A stretch of DNA of 64,000 bases, taken from positions 186,001-250,000 of the forward strand of contig JAVSML010001163.1 in the NCBI GenBank assembly GCA_038503035.1, given 5' to 3'. The number at the start of each line of letters is the position of its first letter. The first letter of the stretch is position 1. Of this stretch, positions 23,101 through 34,395 are shown one piece after another. This DNA comes from Crocodylus rhombifer. Its lineage: Eukaryota; Chordata; Crocodylia; Crocodylidae. A program made the position numbers and the translations under genes. A model generated the notes under the pieces. The model was not told the origin of the DNA. It worked only from the letters and a program-made list of their open reading frames with translations, and searched no databases.

Positions 23101-26100
23101 CCTTGCAAAACATAAACTGATGCCTATTTTTTTTTTTTTTTATCTAGAGATGCTCTCATTGCTTATTGAAGTAATAGGATAACTCCACAAATATAGCATA
23201 CACTGGGGAGTAGAACAACTGAACTAGGCATAAAGTTTATCCTGCTTTCAAAGACTTTGACTTTTGGTTTAAGAAATCAGAAGGGTACTGGAAATAGGAG
23301 GAATCTCTATTTGAGAGGAGGCTGAGTGGCCCATCCCTGAATGAGAGAGGCATCTAGGGACTAGGCACTGATGCCCCCGCTGATTGACATGACTCATAAC
23401 TTAATCACCTAATTAACGCTGCCTTTTTACTTTTTAATATAAAGTCTCATTCCTGATCAGATGCAGGGAAAGAGGCATCCTAAGGAAGCCTGCAATCAAG
23501 ATCTGTTGAGTAAAATGTGAACTGTCTTAACTGGGAAGCTGATTACACTGTAAATGCTTTTCCTTGTAAGAAGTTGCACCAACTTCTTGAAAGCATGAAA
23601 CTAACCTACTGTCATTTGGGGAAAGGAGGGGGGGCGGGGGTCTACAAGACACTGGAGTTAAAATGTCCAGAGGGGAAATTACTGCATGATGTTTATTCCT
23701 CTGGAAAAACAAGGAGATAGTGGACAAGAGGGAAACTCCATCTGTTTTAAATTTATCCTGCTACAGTGTAGCTGGAGTTGGTCATGCTGCCAGTGGGATC
23801 AAGGGTTTTGGTGGGCTCTGCTTGCTTGTCAGCAGACACTAGAAAGGAGCCAGAAAAAGAATAACAAAGATGACTTGCCGTACAGCTGGAAAGCTGTTAT
23901 GGGAAACAAAGGGAATGCAGTTAGTCTAAGCAATTGAATGGATTAGAGGAGTAAGCTATGGCTATGCTGTCTTGCATTATAAGATGATGTAGATGCCATT
24001 TGTTTGTTTTTGTTTTTTTGTTTTAAATGGAAGGAAATGAGCCCCACATTGTATCTGAATCTGGGGTTAGTTAGTACTGATTGTAAACATGAGTCTGAGC
24101 AAAATGGTATAAACACTGTTCAGGCTACACTTTTTTTTTTTTTTTTTTTAGGCTTGATGCTGCACTGAATCCTAAGTGACTTCAGTTGACTGCCTAACCA
24201 GCAAGCCTCTGCATTGCCTCTGACACAAATATCTCAGTACTTGGTGGATTTGAGACTCCTTATGTAAAATTTCAAGGTGCCTGTTTGCATGAATAAATAG
24301 TTCATTCTGCTTCATCCATATCCAGCTGCAGTCAGTAGGAGTCCTTCTGCATACTTTTTAAATAGGCTCTGGATCCAGATCATAAGAGAAGTGGTCACCA
24401 CTTACTTCCTTTCCCTGCCTGCTCCTAAATCCATTGTTGCTGTGGTATGTCTGATTCTTGGAAGCTTTTTTAACTGTTTATCAGAAGCCCAAAGGGTTGG
24501 TTGGTGGGTAGAAATCTAACTGTGCTTAGTAGCTTGCCAGATGTAATGTGCTAGTGGACACTGGTGTACGTGTAGGGGCCTTTTTGTTTTCGGCTCTTCA
24601 GGACTTGTCTCGTTGAGCAACTTTTGCTAATGTAGCTGCTTTCACTGTAAATACCAAATATGCCTTCTTTTACTGGGGCACTGATAGTCTTGGTGCTGTT
24701 GGAGCTATGCTGGGAGTCTTCACTACTTCATTTTTTCTAAACCAGCACTCTTTCCTGCCCAGGCCAGAGGGTCGGACTCAGTGATCTGCTCAGGTCCCTT
24801 CTGACTCTGAAAATCTATGAAACCCAGACTCCCCCCCCAAAAAAGGTGGTGTGGGCACACCTCAGTATATTCTGAGGCTTTAAAGTACTGATGGTGGTAC
24901 AACTGACCTGGGACTCTGCCCCTACTCTCAATGAAATCCTATGGTTTCTCCTGATTGGGCAAACTGGCAGTAAACTTTAGCTGGCCAGCTTTGGAGCCTA
25001 GTTCATGGAGCAACCCAATTCCTTTGGGTACAGCTACTTTCTTTGTTCTACTTCATTAGTAATAGAAGGTCAGAGATACTGTCACGCGACTCAATTGTTG
25101 GCTTTGTTTTAGCGTATGTGGGTGGGTGGGTGTGTGTATATACAGGAGATGTCTTGGATTGTCCAAACCTGGGAGGCTTATCCTGTTCCCTTCGCTGTAT
25201 TGGAAAGTCTCTCTCAGCAGCTCCAAAAGCATATACAGACCTTGTTTTCTTTCCATCAGTGGAAAGATGAGGGTAGTGCTTCTGAATGAGGGTTTTTTGT
25301 GGTTTTTTATGTTCTGACCTGGTTAATACTTTAACACAATCAAATTGGACTCTTCCATGTTTGTGGCATATGGCTCTTCCCAAGCCAAAAAAAAATCTGT
25401 GCTGGTGTCCAGAACTTCTAATAAACCCTTTAGTAAGATTAGCCTTTCCTAGGAAGTGTTGGGATCTCTGTAAGAACAGATTGGGGGGAGGGGGGAAATA
25501 CTTTACCATATAAAGTCAAGTCTCATTGTCTAACTTGGGCATGCATTATAGGCTTCTCAAGTACTAAAATGGACTTGAAGGATTAAATGATTGTGTAACT
25601 ATTGCATATCTTGCATGGCTAAAGAGCAAATGTATTTTCCCTTCAAGGATATCTAAATCTGTGGGTTTAGCCCAAACTCTGCAGGGAGGGGCTGGTGCTT
25701 CCCTCTGCAGCAGTGGTGGCCCCTTCCAGGTAGCACCTGGCTTGGGTGATCCTGTGGGCACTGCAGCCACAGAGGGAAGCAGGCTCCAGAGTGGGAAGAG
25801 GTGGGGGATCAGACTCACCACTTTCTTTTGGTGGAGCCTGCCTTCCCAAGCTGCCTGCAGGGCTTCCTGCAGAACCCCTGAGCAGCATGGAGCTCAATCC
25901 TTAGCTCTGCAACTGTAGGGACAGCAAACTAAAACTCCTTGGAGTTTTACTTTGCTGCATCCCAAGTCATTTAAGGTGCATTAGGCCACTGAATTTGTTT
26001 ACAGTCTCACTGTAGCAATGCATAATATGCCACCCATGCATGCAAATGTTGACACCACTAAAGCGGTGCAAAAGCATTTAGCCCACTTTAGTGTGTCATG

Positions 26101-29100
26101 CACACATGCCCATTGTTTCTTCTACATGCAGCACAAGTGCCTGTTTCTCCCCTGGGATTGGGGCAGCATAGAAGCATATATTGTTACAACAAGCCAGAGG
26201 GCATGCTTTTGGTTACCATAATGGAAAAATTTTGCCCAGGTCCATACTTGAGAGGGCTCTGTTTTTCTGTTAGCTTTTTAACTGTTTTAAAGCATCATCA
26301 TGAGATGACTGTGTACTTTGTCGTTCAGCACATCACTCTGAAAAATACTCCTCTGGGTGTGGAGAGGTGTGCTGCTTTATCAAAATTAGCTTGAGACAGT
26401 GTGGGGGGGGGAAAAAATGGAAATGATAATGCCTTATTGCACAAGGAGCATGTTTCATGCCATGTATACTGAAATTTCCTTTTTCTTTAATTATGTTTAT
26501 AAAAGACTGAGTTAAGTGCACTGAAGAATGAAGCATTATCCATGGAATAGGGTGTATTACAGAAAGTGGAAGTAGGGATTTCCCAAAAAGATCCTGATTC
26601 ACTCTTCCTCACAATCCATACCAAGTATAAAGTGGCTCAGGCTTGGAACTAGGGGAACTATGTTTCTTGGGATGGAGGCAACTGAAGAGATGAGCAGGGC
26701 TGTCCTTTTTTTTCTGGCTTATCTACTAGTGCTGTGGCTGGATATCTCTTTAGCCTTCTTGCTCTGGTGACTAATATATAGATGGGTGGGAACAAAAACA
26801 AGGGCCAACAATTCATGTTGTGCACTATCATATAAGCGTAACTTCCCGTATCTCCTCCTCATAGACTGTACACCTGAACCACTGCATTGTTTCAGCTAGC
26901 ACCAACAATGGTGCACTGTAAGTGCTAGTGCTCTTTTTGTCCACAGATCGTGTTTCCATATGTTAAGCCACTCTTAAAAAGCATCAACACATTAGACAGT
27001 CTCTTGAAGGGGTGTGGTGCAGGATGCTTTCAAAAAAGAAAATGGCAAATATAGCTGCACTTGTATATAGTAAGCATACTCCATCATAGGTGGCCATGAT
27101 CCTGTGCTACAGCTAACACATCTTGTATGACCCTGCTGTACTTAATTCTGCAAAGCTTTACCAATGGGATTTATTCTTGAACTATGAATAGATAATCAAT
27201 GATTCAAAGCTATTTGTAGGCTAGATTCCCTCAAAGGTCTTGTCCTTGTGCCACTGAAGTATGAGGAATGTTGCCACTACTTGAGACTAGAGCAAGACTT
27301 TTTCTACAGGGCCAAGCACTTGACATCCTCAAGTAATCTGACAAACTCAAGTGAAACCACTTTAGTTGCACCTTGCACCAAGGAATAGTACTAAGCTTTG
27401 GATGAGAGACTCTTGCTGTGTTTTGCTTAGCCTTTCAGTTTGCACATGAAAGGCTGTGCTGCACACATGCACATGCTCACACACCTGGGACTACCCTAAA
27501 ACCATTACACTGTTCTAAAAGCGTGAAAATAATCTCATGCTTGCTCGCACTTCCAGCTGCTCTTCATGACCTAGAATGTGTCTTGCTTTCCTGCATGGTA
27601 ACTCCTATATTCTGTTTTTTGGTAGAACTCGGGACTTTATGAGTATAAAATCTATGGCAGCCTTCCTGATTGCTCCCCTGAGTTGTGTGCAGATGTCTAT
27701 ATGGATCTGGACTACAGAAAGCAATGGGATCAGTATGTTAAAGGTTAGTAAATGCAACATACACTTAAAGCTGCTGCAGGACCAAAAGGTTGGAGATTTG
27801 AAGGCTTTTTTTATTAACTTTTTCTCTTCAAAGCTCTTAAGGCCACTTTTTTTTTTAAATGGACTTCTTAATGCTCAGCACTTACAGTTATGGTCAGATT
27901 CTCAAAGGCTCCTCCTGCAAACAAGAAAAAAATTTGGCATAGGATAGCTGAGTGCTTTCCTACTCAGCACCCAACTAAAACTCTGGCCAACTCTCTCTGG
28001 CTAAAGTTCTGGCCAGTATTGATGACGTGTTCTGTATCCAGAATTAGTGTGCGACTACCATTACAACATATCCAAGCACTTCACAATCTTGGAGGTATTT
28101 ATCTTTACACAGATGGCTTTTAATGCACATACTTTTTCTGGGGTGGGTGGGGAGGGGTGATGAGGTGACTCATGAAAAGTACGGACTGGTCAACTATAAG
28201 CTGTACAAAAATCTGTTGCCTATCTCTGCTGTACTCAAACTTCTCTGAAGAAGCAAGGCTTCAAAGTGTTACTTTGGCAAGATTTAACGAGGTTTAGAAG
28301 CAGTATTATGAATAAAACTAAGTGGGATTGACTAATAAATGCTTCTGTAATTGCTTTAAATAAAGAAATAATGCATTTTAACTATTTTCAGTATAATTGC
28401 AGATGTTTCAACCTACAGAGTAGGTAATTAAAATTTTGCTGCCCTGCTTTGAACAGTTTGGCCTCTTGTAGGGATGGGCTAAAGGAAGAATAGGTGCATG
28501 CGGCTCTTAACTATGTGCCCAGATTTCTTGCTTGAGGATGGATGTAGAACTTTAAAACTATGCATTCTTAAAAGCATATGCCTTGCTTCTCTCTGGATCA
28601 TGTCTATGTATCTTCTTTATCTAGAAAAAGGTGAAGACTGGACCTGATCCTGTTTGGGAATAAGGAAACTAAAAAGCATCAACCAGTACTCCACTGACCT
28701 CTGGTGGAAAAAAATGATAATGTAGTGTTTGCCATGACCATGCAGGGACTACAGCAGGCTGTTGTGTGACTTCCCACTAGTGATATTGGGTGGGGTAAGG
28801 AGGAAGGCCAGACATATTTTATTGTAGGCTAAACAGTAAGTATCTATGAACCAGACATAATAGTAACACAGCACTCTCTAAACCCTGTTTTGCCTCTTTC
28901 CCTTCTTCGAAGGCTACTTTCAAACCACTATTAACTTGATGAGCTGTTTTTAGCATGGCACTTGTCATTGCAACATCTACATATCTTCAAACAGTCCCTT
29001 GAGTTTAGAGCAAGACTTTAAGAAAATGCAGGTTCTAACAAGAATGGAGGAAGTGCCTTCTATAACACAGAAAAGATGCTTTATGTATACCAACTCACTA

Positions 29101-32100
29101 GTATGGATTGCATCTTTGTGTAGTTGACCATACAGCTAATAGTGACTCCTCTGTTCTCTTCTCTTCTGTTTTCTTCCTTCCTTCATCTTGCCACCCTGGA
29201 GGGAGCAGCAGGTAGGATTTGCATCCTGGTCAGATTAGGTCCACTGAGTATTGTAACCTGCTTCAGAACCTACCATACAATAGATGATGTTGAAATAACC
29301 TGGTTGCCATAGGAAGCTTCCTCAGTGCCTCCTGTGATTTTTAGTTTGGCTTATGCTGATTTGACTTCCTTCTACTGTCTTCCCACATGCAATCCTTTAA
29401 GTGTTGCTGGATTTCACTATTTCTCCTGCTCTTAGCTGAATCCTTCAGTGTGCTCCTCTGGTTATTGGTGTTTTACCCTGGAATATAGGTACATACGGCC
29501 TGCCAATGGATAACACTATTTTTTTTTCCTCGAATGTCACTAATATGGTGTAGTAGAGGCTCTCTGTACTTGGCATATGTCCAGTTCACATTCTGTTGGA
29601 ATGGATCTCAAGGATGCTGACAACTTCTGGGGGAACAGCGTGACCAGGAAAACACAACAGTAAATCTAGTCTGAATGACCAGATGCCAGGATATACATAA
29701 AAAATAATTCCTATGCTGGAGAGATGCAAAAATCTTGGAATGAGTTAACTGTCTGGCAGTGAGTCTGACAATCAGCCTCCACAGACTATTGTGTTCTCTG
29801 CATCTATAAACTCAATAGAAGGCAGGCATGTATTTGTCTATCTCTGGTGTACTTGCTTCACTTAATTCCTGAATATTTTTCTTTCCCTTGTGGTCTAACT
29901 CTTACATGGTGTAGCATGTGCAAGTTTAAAGGAGCAGAGTTGCAACCTTCTTTCTGTAATCTCTTTCCATAGATCAAAACAGTGTTTAGACTTAATCATA
30001 AGTGGTGCAATTGAAATTTTAAGCATGTTAATAACATTGCTCAATCTTTTTTTCTTTGCAAAATTATAGAGCTCTATGAGAAGACAGATGATGGTAAGAA
30101 AGTAATCTACTGGGAAGTGAAGTACCCTTTCCCCCTCTCAAACAGAGATGTATCCTTTTAAGCCCTCCTCCCCATTGTTTTTGCCACCCAGATGACAAAA
30201 ACACTTTTTCCTGCGTAGCCGGACTCCTGAAAAGTTTGGTGTGGTTCTCTTACTCTGTTCATCTCCTGCTGTTGGCATAAAGTAATCAAGCTAAATTGGA
30301 GAGAAGTCCTAACTCTAATATCAAGAGTCAGATCCTGTGGTTACAATGCTAAATGAGTGCATAATTTTGCTCCCATGTAACAACTTCACTGAGACTATGC
30401 AGGAGTGAAGAATTGTGCTAGTTGTTAGGATGGCACACCCCAATAGAACAATAATATCTCAGACTTATTACAACAGAGCTAGCCTGACTAGAGTTCCTGA
30501 GTGCTCCCACAATAAACATTTATCTTGAAATGGATGATTCTTGGCATTTGTCTTCAACTGCAAATACAGTATGTGTATATTCGTGAACGACGAGAAATGG
30601 ATGTTAATGGGCGGAAGGTTTGGATTGTACTGGCCAAAAGTGTATGTGTTCCTCAGTGCCCAGAAAAGCCTGGCGTTATCAGAGTGAAGAGTTACGAACA
30701 AACCCTGGTGATTGAGAGTGATGGCGAAGGTGGATCCAAAGGTAAGAAACTTGAGTATTCATCTGGGTAAATTTGGTGGATCCAGATTTTTTTTTTCTCA
30801 TACTTCTTGCCGGGGAAGATCAGTTTGCAACCAGGTAAAATGGGAGAGGCTTTAAAGTGCTGACAATGCTGCTCTGAAGAAATGTACCAAAAGAACCCCA
30901 AATCTTCTGAAGATCTGTACTAAATACTGCTTGTAGTAAAACATTATATTGACTTCACTTGATTTATAGTGACTTCATTTTACCTTTTTAATGAGCCATA
31001 ATACCCCTTATCTGCTGAACTGGGGGAAGATGACATTTGACTTGGAGAACTTTACCCAGTTTCTGTCAGTAAGCATCTCTTCCAGAGCGTGGAATCTTTA
31101 TATAATTGTCTTGTTTGAAGTTTTAAATAGGCTAGCGGGTTTGTCTCCCAGTATAGACACCCCTTGTATACATGCTATTCCAAAAATAAGAGGGCTTTGT
31201 ACAGAAATACACAGTTTAGACAACTATATGTGTGTCACAATCTCCCTGGCTCTGGAGTAAGTAGATTTACTTGGGAATGCAGCTGTTCAGTAAATGTTTT
31301 CATACTATTTCCTAATCTAAACTAACCTGGTTTGGATCTTATGTTGAAACTGTTAGCTGGTAACTAGTAGGGCTGGGCAAAATCTAGCCGGCTGTTTCGA
31401 TTCGACACTGTTTTGATTCATTCAGCACTTGAAATAGCAAAATCAAAATGAAGGGCTTTGAAACAGCCTTGTTTTGTTTCGAGGTTAGTTCAGATGTTCA
31501 GAGGATTTTTTGGGGGGGGTTTTTGGTGTTCCTTTTTTTTTTTTTTCCAAAGCAGCCAGGTGGTGGGAGATGTGGGAGAACCAGGGCTGTGCTCCCAGCA
31601 GCTCCACAGACCCATGTGGCTCAGCCAAGAGCGCAGCTCTGGGTCTCCCTGCCTCCCGTGGCTGGGCTGCAGGAAGCCAGTTGCAGCACAGGGGAAGGGA
31701 ACTCAGCCCAGCTAGGTTGAGTTCCTTTCTTCAGCCCAATGGTAGCACTGGGGAGGGGAACTTAGGGATCGGGTTAAGTTCCCTTCCCCAGCTCCCTGAT
31801 CACAAGTGGCAGCAGCACCCAACTTCCCTCTCTCATCTGGCAGGCAGATCAAGGGCCCACAGCCTTCCAAAGGTTGCAAACCCCCATCTGCTTGCTGGGT
31901 GAGAGGCGGCTGTTTTCAAGCTTCCTTATTATAGTGAAATGGGCAAAACCGTTGAAACAGCGTTGCTGCTTTGACAAAGCAAAATGGAACACTGGTTTCA
32001 AATTGAAATGAAATTCGAAACAAAACACTGCTCCATCAAAACCTTGAAACTCAAGTCAAAATGGCACCGTTCTGTTTTCGCACAGCACTAGTAACTAGAG

Positions 32101-33134
32101 CATGCAACACTGCAGCTGTTTACTTGTACTCTTGTCTAGGAATTCAGGATTTAGATAATGTGTGTTCGTTCCTCTTCCATTCTTTCTTTTCCTAGTTTAT
32201 ATGTATTACTTCGATAATCCTGGTGGCATGATTCCGTCATGGCTTGTCAACTGGGCAGCCAAGGTAAGAAGAAAGCTGTGGGAAGTCTTTTGTTTGTGGC
32301 CAAGTAGACCTTCAAGGAAAAACTACAGGGCAAGCCAGATGTAACTTCTCAAACTTTAATGTTTAATACCTGTGTTCAGGTTAGGGTAACTGCCTATTAG
32401 GACAAGTTCCATTACAATGGCTATTCCTAGGATGCAGGTCTCTATGTACTACTATTATAGAAATGAAGATTAGAAGTAGAGAGTTGCTTCAATTTTTAAA
32501 TTGTTCCTGTGGCATAGCAGGAGGTTTTGTCTTTTTTGGAGCTACTTCCCTAATCAGTTCCCAGCCCAAAATTACTTTGGAAACCTGGCAAAAAAAAACC
32601 TTGTGCTCCAAAGATGGAGTATTAAACAGGGGGAGGAGGGAAGAGGAAGGAAACTCTTTTCTGCACCCCCTCCACCACTTGATATTTGCATAGCTATCTA
32701 GTCTGTGTTGCTGTATTCAAATGTAGCTACATATGTTTCCAGACAATTTGGGGTCGGGAAGAGATCAAGTGAAGAGCCTTCCTAGGTCTCTGGCTAATGG
32801 CTGCAGACTAGGAGGAAAGATTTAAAAGATCATGCTCCAATAAATTAGCTCAATAGGTTATTGGCCTTTTAAGGAGCTACATCACATGATAAGTTTTTGG
32901 ATAGACCCGCTGGACAGACGAATGAGGGAAATACAGCCTGCTGCTTCATAGTTAACTTCTTAATAGGCAGTCATCTGCATTTGAAAGCCTCTTGCTGTAA
33001 AATGGTGTCTGCACTCTGGGGGATGTCTACAGCGCCAGAAAATAACTACTCTGCTTCTTCTTTTACAGAGTGGAGTACCTGCTTTCTTGAAAGATATGCA
33101 GAAGGCTTGCCTTGCTTATCACAAGGAAACATAA
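19855..33134 (+). CDS. PCTP: phosphatidylcholine transfer protein (STARD2), six coding exons
   Basis: The six exons join to a 216-residue START-domain protein; human PCTP has 214. Known role: a soluble lipid carrier that binds one phosphatidylcholine and moves it between membranes. Exons: 19855-20001, 27626-27743, 30070-30149, 30570-30741, 32196-32263, 33069-33134. All introns are GT-AG, with phases 0, 1, 0, 1, 0. Residues known to line the ligand pocket in human PCTP are kept, with an offset of two: Arg80 and Asp84, Trp103, Tyr116, Tyr157 and Gln159. The START signatures DYRKQWDQYV, YWEVKYPFP, FDNPGG and IPSWLVNWAAK are present. The N-terminal 30 residues are richer in Ala and Pro than in mammals, in line with the CpG island. 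No frameshift or stop was seen. The neighbours are transposon debris only. Confidence 0.97.
20500..21620 (-). repeat. ancient reversed LINE (CR1-like) fragment
   Basis: The phrase GACTACTGAGGCAAAAAA (20976-20994) followed by an A-rich to GCATT transition, and later TGGTTTCTTGCC-type text, resembles the antisense of the middle part of CR1-type elements as I remember them in sauropsids. A minus-strand frame of 84 codons (21308-21562, rich in Lys) survives within it. Assignment is from recall of the family and the boundaries are rough. Confidence 0.45.
22644..22855 (-). mobile_element. CR1 LINE 3' end in PCTP intron 1
   Basis: AGAATCATAGAATCAGTGAG then GCGGAAGGGACCTAGACAGA, a TGACCCCCTGCCATGGGCAG block and CAGTCTCCTCTTGGAGG: the reversed CR1 3' end, antisense to PCTP. 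It belongs to the same subfamily as the plus-strand copy at 15155-15423, judged by the shared AGGAGCACTGGGGGTG stretch read in reverse. Confidence 0.92.
24742..24825 (+). mobile_element. CR1 LINE 3' tail in PCTP intron 1
   Basis: CAGCACTCTTTCCTGCCC, AGAGGGTCGGACTCAGTGA, CAGGTCCCTTCTGACTCTG and AATCTATGAA: the last 80 bases of CR1 in sense orientation. Confidence 0.88.
27626..27743 (+). CDS. PCTP: PCTP exon 2 (residues 50-88)
   Basis: The acceptor is TTTTTTGGTAG and the coding part opens NSGLYEYKIYG and closes DYRKQWDQYVK plus one base (phase 1). It includes Arg80 and Asp84, which form the salt bridge near the lipid headgroup in the human structure. The donor is AAG followed by GTTAGT. Confidence 0.96.
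27744..30069 (+). other. PCTP: PCTP intron 2
   Basis: A 2.3-kb intron with no recognisable transposon. Nothing else supported. Confidence 0.85.
30070..30149 (+). CDS. PCTP: PCTP exon 3 (residues 89-115)
   Basis: Reads ELYEKTDDGKKVIYWEVKYP with FPLSNRD at the end; Trp103 is the human Trp101 equivalent of the choline cage. The acceptor is GCAAAATTATAG, with a weak pyrimidine tract close to it. The donor is GAT followed by GTATCC, a poor match beyond GT, but the frame and homology are unambiguous. Confidence 0.95.
30570..30741 (+). CDS. PCTP: PCTP exon 4 (residues 116-172)
   Basis: Opens YVYIRERREMDVNGRKVWIV and includes VIRVKSYEQTLVIESDG; Tyr116, Tyr157 and Gln159 match ligand-contact positions of human PCTP. 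The donor AAAG followed by GTAAGA leaves phase 1. Intron 3 before it is only 420 bp. Confidence 0.96.
31368..32090. mobile_element. hAT-like non-autonomous transposon in PCTP intron 4
   Basis: A perfect 8-bp target duplication GTAACTAG lies at 31360-31367 and 32091-32098. The termini TAGGGCTGGGCAAAA and TTTTCGCACAGCACTA are imperfect inverted repeats. The outer 100-150 bp on each side are AT-rich with many GTTTCGAA-like words in opposite orientation, and the core is GC-rich. A 17-bp near-perfect hairpin lies at about 31750-31795 (GGGGAGGGGAACTTA with its reverse). No transposase frame was found. The 8-bp duplication points to hAT. Confidence 0.9.
32196..32263 (+). CDS. PCTP: PCTP exon 5 (residues 173-195)
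   Basis: The acceptor is TTTCTTTTCCTAG; the coding part reads (V)YMYYFDNPGGMIPSWLVNW followed by AAK, the most conserved stretch of START domains of this subfamily. The donor AAG followed by GTAAGA is near-consensus, phase 0. Confidence 0.97.
32328..32763 (+). repeat. direct duplication, copy 1 (PCTP intron 5)
   Basis: About 435 bp that recur in the same orientation at 38085-38503. Shared landmarks are TCAAACTTTAATG / TCAAAGTTTAATG, AGGTCTCTATGTACTACTA, GAAATGAAGATTAGAAGT, AGAGTTGCTTCAATTTTTAA, GGAAACTCTTTTCTG and TTGATATTTGCAT followed by GCTATCTAGTCTGTGTT. It lies wholly in the intron between exons 5 and 6. Family unknown. Confidence 0.9.
33069..33134 (+). CDS. PCTP: PCTP exon 6 (residues 196-216 and stop)
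   Basis: The acceptor is CTTCTTCTTTTACAG; the coding part reads SGVPAFLKDMQKACLAYHKE then T and TAA, aligning with the human C-terminal helix (NGVPNFLKDMARACQNY). The helix caps the lipid tunnel in START proteins. Confidence 0.96.
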   Translation, partial: SGVPAFLKDMQKACLAYHKET

Positions 33135-34395
33135 GCTACTGCTTCAGGACTGTCTGAATGGCTTTACTGATTGTTTTCCTCAAATAGGGTACTTGCGTGG
33201 ATGGCAGTTGTAACACTGGATGAAATCTACCTCCTGGGATAACTAGTTTTTGAGTGGCATAGGTATCATTGGCATGCCTTGGACTGCATCTTGCCTCTTA
33301 ACTTCCATCTCTTTGTGCTATTTGGCCTTCTTGCAAGTCACTTCATTGGCATTTATGAGGCTGCTTATTTCAAAGTGTCTTCTTATCCTGTTCACTCTAT
33401 TCTTCTCTGTCTTCTATGCTGGATCAGAGAGGGGTTTCAGTTCATGAATATCAGTCTTCCAGTAGGGTTCTTGTTTGGAAGAATACATTCAAATGGCTCC
33501 TAAAATATTTATTTTTCTTTTAGCAAAGAAGCGAGTTCCGACATGCGTACCCTCTGTAGTCTTGCCAGGTAACTTCCTGCACATTCTGGCAGATATCATG
33601 CACATGCACTTTGAGCACTTTTTGAAGCCTAATAATCTCTTTTCTGCTTCCCAGACTTTATCATGTATAGCCTGGCTCTGCCATTCCTGGCCCTGTACAA
33701 ATCCTGTCTGCTTGCCAGAAATACAAGATCCTTCCTTTTTTCTTTTATTAAACTTGAAGCCTACTGCCTGCTTAAGGACTTCTACTCTATTTGTAGAACT
33801 TGGTTTACTTGTGACCACCTTAAATCTTCACTTAAGCATTTGGTTAAACGTGCACTGGCATCATTGTTGCCTAATGCTTGGCATATACCACACCCAGCTA
33901 GTTGAAATGAAGCAACTTGATGAATTGGTTTTGTGTCATAGTTCTCTAGAATCTAATTGGTGTGTTCAAAGTTTACAATAGGGGCCTTAAAGCTTGGATT
34001 TTCATTATAGCTTGAAATTATTGCTGAGATGGTCCCACTCTGTTTAGGGACCCCTCTAAATCTGTCAACAGCTAAATAGTTGCTCTCCAGTCAAATTGGA
34101 TGTTAATGTAAAGAAAGAGGATTGAAATCCTGCAGGTGGTGACCTTGAACTAATGGGGGAAAACTCTGTATATTTGTGGGGAAGGGTATAACTTAAGGTT
34201 ACTATCTCGGGGATGTACAGTACTTCATACCAGGATGGTGCAGCGCTGGTCAATGGAATGGTGAATCTTTTCTAAATTAAAGATCTATAAATATGTATGT
34301 ATGTAAAGAAATGTCTACTACAGTTGTATATACCTCATTGTTTGACTGTCTTCTTCAATACTAAATTAAAAAATCCTGTAACTTACTGCTTTGTG
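33135..34395 (+). other. PCTP: probable PCTP 3' untranslated region
   Basis: After the stop at 33132-33134 the sequence is AT-rich with several poly(A) signal candidates: ATTAAA at 33747, 34276 and 34365, and AATAAA further on at 34718, 35951, 36424 and 36492. The pair at 34276 and 34365, next to GT-rich text (TTTGTGTAGATATGGTTGT), is the most likely end of the transcript, but a longer 3' UTR reaching about 36.5 kb cannot be excluded. A 168-codon plus-strand frame in this region shows no family match. Confidence 0.5.

Larger units (their letters stand above)
20002..27625 (+). other. PCTP: PCTP intron 1
   Basis: A 7.6-kb intron. It holds an old reversed CR1-like block (about 20500-21620), a minus-strand CR1 (22644-22855) and a plus-strand CR1 tail (24742-24825), plus poly-T runs near 23128 and 24131. 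No other exon was recognised. Transcripts may skip nothing here, since exon 1 phase 0 joins exon 2 directly. Confidence 0.85.

Noticed and set aside
33475..33981. Plus-strand frame of 168 codons in the PCTP 3' UTR
   Set aside because: It follows the PCTP stop, has no family match and carries hydrophobic low-complexity sequence typical of T-rich DNA.
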